Assembly (NCBI GenBank): GCA_964571725.1
Contig: CAZNDB010000003.1
Coordinates: 171,433-235,432, forward strand
Direction: 5' to 3'
Source of the DNA: UBA1369 sp964571725
Lineage (GTDB): Bacteria; Patescibacteriota; Gracilibacteria; UBA1369
Length of the DNA stretch: 64,000 nucleotides
The translations under genes and the position numbers were made by a program. Below are positions 43,832 to 52,181 of the stretch, piece after piece. Numbering within the stretch: position 1 is the stretch's first letter; every line of letters starts with the position of its first letter. The notes below the pieces were generated by a model. That model did not search any database, had not been told where the DNA came from, and saw only the letters and a program-made list of their open reading frames with translations.

Positions 43832-45682
43832 TTATTGATAATTTTTAATTACCCCGATCTTCTGACCGTCTTTTAAAGTTAGTTTGAGAAAAAAATCCGT
43901 ATTGGTTCCTTTACACGTTAAAGCTAAATTTTTGTGAGTCCTCTCCCTGATCAGTTTCATTAAAGGCAGAACTATCTTCCCCTGCATTTCATTTTTGTTT
44001 TGAGAATAAGAAGAACGGGGGAAATCCCGGCTTGAAACTTCTTCATTCTTTTGATTTAAAAGCATGGAAAGAAGCGTTAATGTTGCTTTCTGTGAGTGCA
44101 AATCGGCTCCAGAAACAACATCTCCCCCAATCATGATCGAATTATCAACCAGATTACATAAAACATCATATTCCCGGGCCAAATCCCCCACCGCGCTGCC
44201 ACTGATAAAACGCTGGCTGTCGTGCTTTCCCATATAAGTGCATAAAAGCACTGAAGACGCATCGATAAAAGACGAATACTTCTTTGTTTCCAAGTTCTGT
44301 TCGACATTCACGCCACTGCGACCATATCCATCCAACCAGCTGACATAATCCACCGACATATTGGGAAAAGCTTTCTGCATCTCATTAAAAGTATCCAGAA
44401 GATTCGTCCTGTTCAATTGGGGACTGGTAACAAACCCCACTCCTCCACCCAACTGGATATTATTAATGTTAAACACCCCGACAGGCGTAAAAGCATTCTT
44501 CTGAAGCAAACAAGTATTCAATCTCAATAAAAACTCACTCATGTAATGGGAAACTTCATCCATGACTTGAGAAATAAAATACCTTTTGCTGACAGTCCCC
44601 ACAAACTTTTCCACCTCCTCTTCATGATAGCCGTGCAGCAACAAACAATGAAGCTGTCTAATCATAATCAAAGACAACACCCCATACAAATCGTAAAATT
44701 TATTAACAATTTTCTCATCGGTCAGAACACAATTCTCATAAAAATCCGGAAACATGGGAGCCTTTTCCACATCATCCCCGAAAATTTGCCGAAAATGAGG
44801 TTTAAAATCCACATAATGATTGGAGTCATGATTAATTTTCTGTAAAACCCTTTCAGAAATACAAGGTTTACCGGAAAATATCACGCCCATATCAATCGGC
44901 CAAAATGGCACGGAATCCAAATCGGCATAAAGATCATTCAAACGGTAACCCCAAAAAGGCAACTTGCCCAATCCTGAAAAGTTATTATCTTTCAGACTGA
45001 TATAATCCCTGTACCTGATTGTCTTTGCCGGAAAAGTGATAATCGGATAAGAACTGGAAACAAAAGAAGCAAACGCACCCGATCCGGTCGAATCCCCGCT
45101 TTTAACAATATAATTAATATTCCAAGCCAAATAAAAAACCTCGCTAAACAATGAATCCTTGTTTTTCAACAACTCCATGGGCGGATAATTTTCCCACTGC
45201 GCAATTTCATCTTCAGTCAGACGACCTGACATCATAAACAATAAAGTTGCCAAAAGCGCTGAGAAATTACCCGGAAAACTATAACCATGAGCCATAGGAA
45301 GCTCGATCAAACAATGAATCTTTCCGCCTCGAATTAAATGATTATCAAACTTGTTTAATTTCCTGTTAACATAATCCTTTACTTCAGAAATCGGGAAAAT
45401 CATCCTCTTTAAAGAATTCATTTCAAATTTTCCCTGTGCGGGCTGATATTGATAAATATCCCCCCACTCCAGAGTCTGATCTCCTGTCGGTTCGATGCCA
45501 ATATAGGTCTTGAAAGGAATCTTCTGAGCGATGGAAATCCCCCTATATCGTTTGGCAAAATCTTCAATCCAATTGAAGGAAAGACTGGTGGAAAGAACAA
45601 TACTGCACTTTCCGAAAAAATCCTGATAAACATCGGAAAAAGTCTGTTGCAATACTCCTGAGTTTAAGGAAGACCTTTCCAT
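43832..45682 (-). CDS. Large protein with GHMP-kinase-like features, function uncertain
   Basis: The 616-residue protein is not clearly recognised. Residues near 128-150 (LIELPMAHGYSFPGNFSALLATLLFMMSG) resemble the GHMP kinase motif PxxxGLGSSAA, and SGDSTGSGAFASFV followed by IITFPA resembles the second GHMP motif; a C-terminal glycine-rich strand (NNIQLGGGVGFV) could be the third. The glycines of the ATP loop are altered. Homoserine kinase is a GHMP enzyme and its partner is threonine synthase, which fits the neighbour 4 bases downstream, but this protein is about twice the usual length. It is first in the cluster. Confidence 0.5.
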   Translation of the reverse strand: MERSSLNSGVLQQTFSDVYQDFFGKCSIVLSTSLSFNWIEDFAKRYRGISIAQKIPFKTYIGIEPTGDQTLEWGDIYQYQPAQGKFEMNSLKRMIFPISEVKDYVNRKLNKFDNHLIRGGKIHCLIELPMAHGYSFPGNFSALLATLLFMMSGRLTEDEIAQWENYPPMELLKNKDSLFSEVFYLAWNINYIVKSGDSTGSGAFASFVSSSYPIITFPAKTIRYRDYISLKDNNFSGLGKLPFWGYRLNDLYADLDSVPFWPIDMGVIFSGKPCISERVLQKINHDSNHYVDFKPHFRQIFGDDVEKAPMFPDFYENCVLTDEKIVNKFYDLYGVLSLIMIRQLHCLLLHGYHEEEVEKFVGTVSKRYFISQVMDEVSHYMSEFLLRLNTCLLQKNAFTPVGVFNINNIQLGGGVGFVTSPQLNRTNLLDTFNEMQKAFPNMSVDYVSWLDGYGRSGVNVEQNLETKKYSSFIDASSVLLCTYMGKHDSQRFISGSAVGDLAREYDVLCNLVDNSIMIGGDVVSGADLHSQKATLTLLSMLLNQKNEEVSSRDFPRSSYSQNKNEMQGKIVLPLMKLIRERTHKNLALTCKGTNTDFFLKLTLKDGQKIGVIKNYQ

Positions 45683-45814
45683 AATTCAGTATTTTATGCT
45701 TTTGACTCTCTCATCTAAATAATTACAGACAAAACATTGACTACGCAATAGAATTTGAATTTCGCACTATAGATTTTTGACGAAATTATTTCCTAATATA
45801 TTTCATCTCAAATA

Positions 45815-45855
45815 TTGCCAAGCAATTTTTAGCACTGTATAATGGCAGTTGCTAA
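45815..45855 (+). promoter_or_regulatory. hrcA promoter with CIRCE operator
   Basis: TTGCCA, 17 bases and TATAAT (45838-45843). The CIRCE element TTAGCACTG-N9-AGTTGCTAA spans 45829-45855; its left arm matches the consensus at 8 of 9 and its right arm at 6 of 9. The -10 box lies in the CIRCE spacer, so HrcA binding would block RNA polymerase directly. Confidence 0.85.
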
Positions 45856-45875
45856 TTCAATTTATCTGAACTGTC

Positions 45876-46589
45876 ATGAAACTGGACCGCCGTTTGGAAG
45901 TATTAAAAGCCATTGTACAGCATTTTGTGGAAACCGCCGAACCAGTCGGCTCCAACACCATCCTGGTCTCCTACAAATTCCAGGTCAGCCCCGCCACCAT
46001 CAGAAACGATATGGCCTCTTTGGAAAAAGAAGGTTTGATTTATCAGCCTCACACTTCTTCGGGCCGCGTACCCACCGATCTGGGCTATCGCCTATTTGTT
46101 GAAGAACTAAATGACAATCAGGAAGAGGTTAACAAGGAAGCCAAAATGGCCATTGCCCTGGGACAGAAGGAATTGCAGATGCACAAGGTTAAACAGAAAA
46201 TCCATGACCTGGTTTCCCTGCTCGCCCACGTCACCAATGTCGCCAGTTTTGCTACCGTACCGGATAATCCGCGCACTTTTTACATCGGTCTTTCCAACAT
46301 CATCCGTCAGCCCGAATTCGTTGCCGACATGAGCCGCGCCAGCCAGGTAATCGAAGTGTTTGAACAGGGCGACCGTTTCGTAAATATTCTGAAAGGTCTG
46401 AATATCGATGAAAGCATTAAATTTTTTATCGGCAAAGAAAATCTGATCCCAGAAATTCAGAGCTGCACTTTGATGGTTACCACTATTCAATATATGGGAC
46501 ACACCAGCATCATCGGACTCCTGGCTCCCACCCGCACCAATTACGCCTTCAACCGCGCCGTACTGGAACAAATTAAATCACTTATCTAA
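45876..46589 (+). CDS. hrcA: Heat-shock repressor HrcA, short form
   Basis: HrcA represses chaperone genes by binding CIRCE. The 237-residue protein has the N-terminal winged helix (RRLEVLKAIVQHFVETAEPVGS, SPATIRNDMASLEKEGLIYQPHTSSGRVPTDLGYR) and a GAF-like C-terminal part ending GPT-type ILLAPTRTNYAFN. Typical HrcA has about 340 residues; the missing 100 or so lie in the inserted middle region. CIRCE sites in front of hrcA itself and dnaK show the circuit is active here. Confidence 0.93.
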   Translation: MKLDRRLEVLKAIVQHFVETAEPVGSNTILVSYKFQVSPATIRNDMASLEKEGLIYQPHTSSGRVPTDLGYRLFVEELNDNQEEVNKEAKMAIALGQKELQMHKVKQKIHDLVSLLAHVTNVASFATVPDNPRTFYIGLSNIIRQPEFVADMSRASQVIEVFEQGDRFVNILKGLNIDESIKFFIGKENLIPEIQSCTLMVTTIQYMGHTSIIGLLAPTRTNYAFNRAVLEQIKSLI

Positions 46590-46601
46590 AATTTTTAAAT
46601 C

Positions 46602-47204
46602 ATGACTGACGAGCAAACTGCCTCCCCCGCAGGAGATAATAACAATGCCGCGACAACCGCCTCCACCTCCCAACAACCGGCTGCCCCTGCCGCCACAACC
46701 AACGGCGACCAGGACTTTTCCTCACTGCAAAACGAACTGGAAGAGACCAAAAACAAACTGGACGACCTGACCCGGATCAGCCAGCACGCCCTGGCCGACC
46801 TGCAAAATTTCAAAAAACGCAGCGAGGAGGAAAAAGCTAAATTCATAGTTTTTGCCAATTCCCTGCTGATCACCGAACTTTTACCGGTGCTGGATAATAT
46901 CGATCGCGCTGTTGCCCACATTCCGGAAGACCCGGCTGCCAAGGAATGGACAAATGGCATCTTGGCCATTCTAAAACAACTGCAGGACGTTTTGAAAAAG
47001 CAGGGGCTGGAAATCATTCCCACTGACAAACAGGCTTTTGATCCCAATTTCCACGAAGCCGTAATGATGGAAAACGGACCCCAGGATCAAATCACCCGGG
47101 AACTGGAAAAAGGTTACAGAATCCAGGACCGCGTCATCCGCCGGGCAAAAGTGGTCGTAGGTAATAGCGAAGCCGAAAACAAGCCCTCGGCCGAAGCAAA
47201 ATAA
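46602..47204 (+). CDS. grpE: Nucleotide exchange factor GrpE
   Basis: GrpE releases ADP from DnaK. The 200-residue protein has an Ala/Thr/Pro-rich disordered start, a long coiled-coil helix (about 38-85) and the C-terminal beta domain (LEIIPTDKQAFDPNFHEAVM, LEKGYRIQDRVIRRAKVVVG), which are the family signatures. It begins 12 bases after hrcA and shares its CIRCE-controlled transcript. dnaK has its own promoter 3 bases after this stop. Confidence 0.95.
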   Translation: MTDEQTASPAGDNNNAATTASTSQQPAAPAATTNGDQDFSSLQNELEETKNKLDDLTRISQHALADLQNFKKRSEEEKAKFIVFANSLLITELLPVLDNIDRAVAHIPEDPAAKEWTNGILAILKQLQDVLKKQGLEIIPTDKQAFDPNFHEAVMMENGPQDQITRELEKGYRIQDRVIRRAKVVVGNSEAENKPSAEAK

Positions 47205-47207
47205 TTA

Positions 47208-47248
47208 TTGACAAGCAAAAACTGGCACTCTATAATTAAGAGTGCTAA
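47208..47248 (+). promoter_or_regulatory. dnaK promoter with CIRCE operator
   Basis: A perfect TTGACA (47208-47213), 17 bases and TATAAT (47231-47236). CIRCE spans 47222-47248 with arms CTGGCACTC and GAGTGCTAA and a 9-base spacer containing the -10 box. The right arm is perfect and the left differs at 3 of 9 positions. Confidence 0.95.
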
Positions 47249-47297
47249 TGAAAGAACTTTGAGCACAACCAATTAAAAAAATAATTTAATAAATTTT

Positions 47298-49256
47298 ATG
47301 GGAAAAATCATTGGAATCGATCTCGGAACGACCAACTCCTGCGTAGCGGTAATGGAAGGCGCTGATGCCGTTGTAATTTCCAGCGTGGAAGGCGACCGCA
47401 CCACTCCCTCCGTAGTTGCCATCAAAAACGGGGAAAGACTGGTCGGTACCATCGCCAAAGCCCAGTCCATCACCAACCCCAAGAACACAATTTATTCCGC
47501 CAAAAGATTCATCGGACGCCAGTTCAGTGAAGTCGGCGAGGAAACCAAAAGAGTTTCTTTCGAGGTGATCAAGGGCAAAGGCGGCGAAGCTGAAATTATG
47601 CTGGACGGTAAGCCACGCGTACCGGCTGAAATTTCCGCCATGGTACTGCAAAAACTGCGCGCCGACGCCGAAGCTTATCTGGGCGAACCGGTTACCGAGG
47701 CTGTTATTACCGTCCCGGCTTACTTCAACGACTCTCAAAGACAAGCTACCAAAGACGCCGGTAAAATCGCCGGTCTGGACGTCAAAAGAATTATCAACGA
47801 ACCCACCGCCGCCGCCCTGGCCTATGGCATGGACAAAAAAGGCCAGAATAAAAAAATAGCCGTCTTCGATCTGGGCGGCGGAACTTTCGATGTCTCCATT
47901 CTCGATCTGGGTGACGGAGTATTCGAGGTACTTTCCACCAACGGCGACACCCACTTGGGCGGTGACGATTTCGACGCCAAGATTATGGACTGGATTATTG
48001 CTGAATATAAAAAGGACAACGGCACCGATTTATCCAAAGATCCGATTGCTCTTCAACGTATTAAAACTGCCGCTGAAAAGGCCAAATGCGCGCTCTCTTC
48101 CCAGCACGAAGTGGAAATCAGTGAACCGTTCATCACCATGGACGCCTCCGGGACACCAAAACACTTAAATCTGAAACTAACCAGAGCCAAATTTGAGGAT
48201 CTGGTTGCAGATTTGATCGAACGCTGCGCCGAGCCCTGCAAAAAAGCCATGGACGACGCGCATATCTACACCTCCGATCTGGATGAAATTGTACTGGTCG
48301 GCGGTGCTACCCGCACCCCTGCCATCCAGGCCAAGGTCAAAGAAATTTTCGGCAAAGAACCTCACCGCGGCGTCAATCCGGACGAAGTCGTGGCTCTGGG
48401 AGCCGCCATTCAGGGCGGAGTACTGCAGGGTGACGTCAAAAACGTCATTCTGCTTGATGTTACTCCCCTTTCCCTGGGCATTGAAACCCTGGGCGGAGTC
48501 TCCACCAAATTGATCGAAAGAAATTCCACCATCCCCACCAGCAAATCACAGGTATTCTCCACCGCTTCAGACAACCAGCCGGCCGTGGAAATTCACGTTC
48601 TGCAGGGTGAAAGACATCTGGCCTCCGACAATAAATCTCTGGGCCGTTTTGTCCTGGACGGCATTCCGCCGGCACCGCGCGGCGTTCCGCAAATTGAAGT
48701 AACCTTCGACATCGACGCCAACGGTATCTTGAATGTCAAAGCTACTGATAAAGCCACATCTAAAGTTCAGCACATCACCATTACCGGCTCCTCCAACATT
48801 TCCAGCGACGAAATTGAACGCATGAAGAAAGAAGCCGAACTGCACGCCGAGGAAGACAAGAAGAAAAAGAATTACATCGAAGCCCGCAACCATGCCGAAG
48901 GTCTGGTCTTCCAGTCCGAAAAAACTCTCAAGGAAGCCGGCGACAAAGTCCCGGAAGACCAGAAAAAACCGGTTCAGGAAAAAGTTGAAGCCCTTAAAAA
49001 AATCCTGGAAAACAAAGAAGCCAAGCTTGAAGAAATCACCAAAGGCACCGAGGAACTTTCCGAGGCCATCCAGAAAATTGGCGCCAGCCTCTATCAGCAA
49101 GCCCCGGGCACCGGAGCTCCCGGAGCAGCAGCCGACGATGGCGTCCGCGTTAAACAGGAAGGCGAAACCAACCAGGCCGACTCTTCCAAACCCGCCGGCG
49201 ACAATGTCACCGAAGGAGAAATTGTGGAAGAGAAGAAAGACGGGGATAAAAAATAA
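47298..49256 (+). CDS. dnaK: Chaperone DnaK (Hsp70)
   Basis: DnaK binds exposed hydrophobic peptides under ATP control. The 652-residue protein shows IGIDLGTTNSCVAVMEG at the start, AVFDLGGGTFDVSILDLGDG and VVLGGATRTPA-type VLVGGATRTPAIQAKV in the nucleotide domain, the DVTPLSLGIETLGG linker and a substrate domain ending with a Gly/Ala- and acid-rich tail. It follows the hrcA-grpE pair; dnaJ is not adjacent. The leader before the ATG is A/T-only with no Shine-Dalgarno. A terminator follows. Confidence 0.98.
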   Translation: MGKIIGIDLGTTNSCVAVMEGADAVVISSVEGDRTTPSVVAIKNGERLVGTIAKAQSITNPKNTIYSAKRFIGRQFSEVGEETKRVSFEVIKGKGGEAEIMLDGKPRVPAEISAMVLQKLRADAEAYLGEPVTEAVITVPAYFNDSQRQATKDAGKIAGLDVKRIINEPTAAALAYGMDKKGQNKKIAVFDLGGGTFDVSILDLGDGVFEVLSTNGDTHLGGDDFDAKIMDWIIAEYKKDNGTDLSKDPIALQRIKTAAEKAKCALSSQHEVEISEPFITMDASGTPKHLNLKLTRAKFEDLVADLIERCAEPCKKAMDDAHIYTSDLDEIVLVGGATRTPAIQAKVKEIFGKEPHRGVNPDEVVALGAAIQGGVLQGDVKNVILLDVTPLSLGIETLGGVSTKLIERNSTIPTSKSQVFSTASDNQPAVEIHVLQGERHLASDNKSLGRFVLDGIPPAPRGVPQIEVTFDIDANGILNVKATDKATSKVQHITITGSSNISSDEIERMKKEAELHAEEDKKKKNYIEARNHAEGLVFQSEKTLKEAGDKVPEDQKKPVQEKVEALKKILENKEAKLEEITKGTEELSEAIQKIGASLYQQAPGTGAPGAAADDGVRVKQEGETNQADSSKPAGDNVTEGEIVEEKKDGDKK

Positions 49257-49277
49257 ACCGGAATAACATTTCTATTT

Positions 49278-49314
49278 AAAAAAGGGGGCCTTGTGGTCGC
49301 CCTTTTTTATTTTT
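49278..49314 (+). terminator. Rho-independent terminator after dnaK
   Basis: AAAAAAGGG and CCCTTTTTT form the stem base around an inner GGCC/GGTC helix, followed by ATTTTT. The downstream serS has a separate extended -10 (TGT-TATAAA near 49323-49331). Confidence 0.85.
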
Positions 49315-49370
49315 GACAATTATGTTATAAAATTTGCGCAAAGTCCGCTCCAATTTTATCAAAACCAACA

Positions 49371-50648
49371 ATGCTTGATCTCAAAGCCCTGCGTGAAAAC
49401 ACTGCCGCCTACAAAACAGCCCTGACCAAAAAGAAAGTTGACTCCGCGCTGCTGGATAAAATGATTCAACTGGACTCCGAAAAACGCGAAATCCAGACCC
49501 AATTGGAAACTCTCCAGGCCGATATGAACCGCCTGGCCAAAGAAATTCCGGTATCCGACGCTGAAACGCGCTCCAAATTGGTAGAACAAAGCAAAGCCCT
49601 CAAGGAAAAATATAAATTTCTGGAACCCACCATAGAGAAAATCGAAAAAGAACTGAATGATATACTTTTCACCGTGCCCAACCTCCCCCACGACTCTGTA
49701 CCCGACGGCAGGGATGAAAACGACAATCTGGAAATCTCCCGCTGGGGTACGCCGCCTGATATCGCAAAACCACTCGACCACGTAGACCTGGCCACCAAAC
49801 TGGGCATTCTGGACTTGGACCGCGCCGCCAAAATTGCCGGCACTCGTTTCTCAGTATTAAAAGGCAACGGCGCCAAACTGGAAAGGGCCCTGGCCGCCTT
49901 CATGCTGGAAACACAATCCAAAGCCGGCTATCAGGAAGTAATTCCGCCTTACCTGGTTAATCCCGAATCGATGTTCGGAACGGGACAACTGCCCAAATTT
50001 GAAGAAGACCTTTTTCAGGTTCCTTTTGCTGATAAAAAGCTCTATCTGATACCGACCGCCGAAGTCCCGGTGACCAACCTGTACCGCGATGAAATTCTGG
50101 AAGAAAAAGACCTGCCCATCCGCCATTGCGCCCTTACTCCCTGCTTCCGCAGCGAAGCCGGCAGTTATGGCAAAGACACCAAAGGCATTATCCGCCAGCA
50201 CCAGTTCCATAAAGTGGAACTGGTCTGCTTCACCAAACCCGACCAGGCCGAAGCCGAACTGGAAAGACTGACCGGTCACGCCGAAGCCATTCTGCAAGCC
50301 CTGGAACTACCCTACCGCAAAATCCTGCTTTGCGGCGGAGATATGGGCTTCGGATCGCATAAAACCTATGATCTGGAAGTCTGGATTCCCTCCCAGGACA
50401 CCTACCGCGAAATCAGTTCCTGTTCCTGGTTCAGTGATTTCCAGGCCCGTCGCGCGGCCATTCGTTACAAAGGCGAATCGACCGCAGGTAAAGCCCAGCT
50501 GGTACATACTTTGAACGGCTCGGGACTGGCAGTGGGACGCACCTGGGTGGCTGTAATTGAAAATTATCAGCAGCCGGACGGCAGCATTAAAGTACCTAAA
50601 ATTCTGCAACCTTATCTGGGAGGTTTGGAAAACATCACTTGCCCCTAA
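49371..50648 (+). CDS. serS: Seryl-tRNA synthetase
   Basis: SerRS is a class II synthetase. The 425-residue protein has an N-terminal coiled-coil arm (about 30-105) that grips the long arm of tRNA-Ser, then the catalytic core: motif 2 as TPCFRSEAGSYGKDTKG with the HQFHKVELV segment, and motif 3 as NGSGLAVGRTWVAVIENYQ. Length and order are normal. It lies between the dnaK terminator and a TIM-barrel protein. Confidence 0.98.
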   Translation: MLDLKALRENTAAYKTALTKKKVDSALLDKMIQLDSEKREIQTQLETLQADMNRLAKEIPVSDAETRSKLVEQSKALKEKYKFLEPTIEKIEKELNDILFTVPNLPHDSVPDGRDENDNLEISRWGTPPDIAKPLDHVDLATKLGILDLDRAAKIAGTRFSVLKGNGAKLERALAAFMLETQSKAGYQEVIPPYLVNPESMFGTGQLPKFEEDLFQVPFADKKLYLIPTAEVPVTNLYRDEILEEKDLPIRHCALTPCFRSEAGSYGKDTKGIIRQHQFHKVELVCFTKPDQAEAELERLTGHAEAILQALELPYRKILLCGGDMGFGSHKTYDLEVWIPSQDTYREISSCSWFSDFQARRAAIRYKGESTAGKAQLVHTLNGSGLAVGRTWVAVIENYQQPDGSIKVPKILQPYLGGLENITCP

Positions 50649-50700
50649 ACTTTCCCCCAAAATAATGGTAAAATAGAATTAATAATCAACAAAAACAAAT

Positions 50701-51474
50701 ATGCTAGCAATTTGTTCTGACAGTCTCAAAGGATATGGTCTCAACCGCATCTTCAAATTGGTCAAAGAAGTGGGGTTCGACGGGCTGGATCTCAACGTCG
50801 ATCCTAAAAACTTCGACACTCAGGATGCCGACTATATCAAAACACTGATTGATCAATATCAATTGCCAGTATTGTCCATTTCCACCCCCATCACCAGTTC
50901 AGCCAAAAAAATCCAGGGAGCCGTGGATATGGCCAAAACACTCGGCACCAAAGTTATTGTTATCCAACCTCCCAAGATTTTTGATTTTCAGTATTCCACC
51001 TGGCTGAAAAATGAAATTCCCAAGATCCGACAAAGGGAAAACATTTCCATTGCTCTGGAAAACGCTCCCTCCGAAACTTTTCTGGGTATCATTCCTGAAC
51101 ATTCCATGAACAACGTGATCGACCTCAAAAAGTTCAAACACGTCTGTATCGACACCACCCGCGTGGCCAGCCGCAAGGAAGACCTGATCAGAATCTATAA
51201 GACACTCAAACCTTATCTGGTTCACGTGCACGTCAGCAACGTTAAAAACGGCACCCCCTACAGTTTACCGGACACCGGCATCCTGCCGATTGAAAGCTTC
51301 CTGACCAAACTTAAACAGGACGGCTTCCCGGGAACAATCTCCATGAAAATTAATCCCAAATTCATGGAAGTTGGCGACGATAACAAGGTCAGGAAACATC
51401 TGGATGACCTGAAAAAATACTTCACCACCTATTTCGCCAACATCAAAACCCTAAAAACAACCGAGGAAGCGTGA
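50701..51474 (+). CDS. Sugar-phosphate isomerase/epimerase-like TIM-barrel protein
   Basis: The 257-residue protein follows the xylose-isomerase-like TIM barrel (AP endonuclease 2 family): LNRIFKLVKEVGFDGLDLNVD, VIVIQPP, ISIALENAP, VCIDTTRVASRKEDL and VHVHVSNVKNG carry the usual Glu, Asp and His metal-ligand positions. Some members isomerise sugars, others cut DNA at abasic sites; a small size and lack of DNA-binding features favour a sugar-type role. It overlaps the ABC ATPase by 4 bases (GTGA), which is odd for such an enzyme. Confidence 0.75.
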   Translation: MLAICSDSLKGYGLNRIFKLVKEVGFDGLDLNVDPKNFDTQDADYIKTLIDQYQLPVLSISTPITSSAKKIQGAVDMAKTLGTKVIVIQPPKIFDFQYSTWLKNEIPKIRQRENISIALENAPSETFLGIIPEHSMNNVIDLKKFKHVCIDTTRVASRKEDLIRIYKTLKPYLVHVHVSNVKNGTPYSLPDTGILPIESFLTKLKQDGFPGTISMKINPKFMEVGDDNKVRKHLDDLKKYFTTYFANIKTLKTTEEA

Positions 51475-52181
51475 AACATCTGATTGAACTCTCCGACATC
51501 GGTAAAACCTATAAACTGGGCAAAATAAAAATCCCGGCGCTTAAGGAAATTAACCTCACCATTCAGAAAGGCGAGTTTTTAAGCATCATCGGTCCTTCCG
51601 GATCGGGAAAATCCACGCTGCTTCATTTGATTGGTCTGATGGACACGCCCGACCACGGACAAATTCTTTTTGAGGAAAATGACACCCAAAAGCTCAACGA
51701 AAAGGAATTGGCCAGATTCAGATCGGAAAAAATCGGTTTTGTCTTTCAGGATTTCAATCTGATGGATGATCTGACCATTGAGGACAACATCGCTCTACCA
51801 CTGTTAATCAAGTCAGGCCGCAACCGGCTTTCCGGCAATGAAGACAAAAAGCTCCAATTCCTGCTGCAAAAACTGAACCTGGAAGACCGTAAAAAACACA
51901 AACCCAAGCAGGTTTCCGGTGGACAAAAACAACGTACCGCCATCGCCAGAGCCCTGATCGGAGAACCGGTGCTGCTGCTGGCTGATGAACCCACAGGCAA
52001 TCTGGACCAGGAAACCGGCCACCAGATACTCAACCTGCTGCAGGATATTTGCCGGGAGGATAAAATCACCATGATTATTGTCACCCACGATCACCAGATC
52101 GCAGAAAAGGCAGACCGCATTATCCAGATTGACGCGGGACATCTGAGCAAGCATCCCTTAACCAAAAAGTATCTTATCTAA
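51471..52181 (+). CDS. ABC transporter ATP-binding protein (LolD/MacB-like)
   Basis: The 236-residue ATPase has Walker A GPSGSGKST (41-49), a Q-loop (VFQDFNL), the signature VSGGQKQRTAIARAL and Walker B LLLADEPTGNLDQ. The start is GTG at 51471 and overlaps the previous stop (GTGA). It resembles the MacB/LolD/FtsE branch, which pairs with FtsX-type permeases such as the next gene. Substrate is unknown; lipoprotein or peptide export are typical for the branch. Confidence 0.92.
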   Translation: MKHLIELSDIGKTYKLGKIKIPALKEINLTIQKGEFLSIIGPSGSGKSTLLHLIGLMDTPDHGQILFEENDTQKLNEKELARFRSEKIGFVFQDFNLMDDLTIEDNIALPLLIKSGRNRLSGNEDKKLQFLLQKLNLEDRKKHKPKQVSGGQKQRTAIARALIGEPVLLLADEPTGNLDQETGHQILNLLQDICREDKITMIIVTHDHQIAEKADRIIQIDAGHLSKHPLTKKYLI

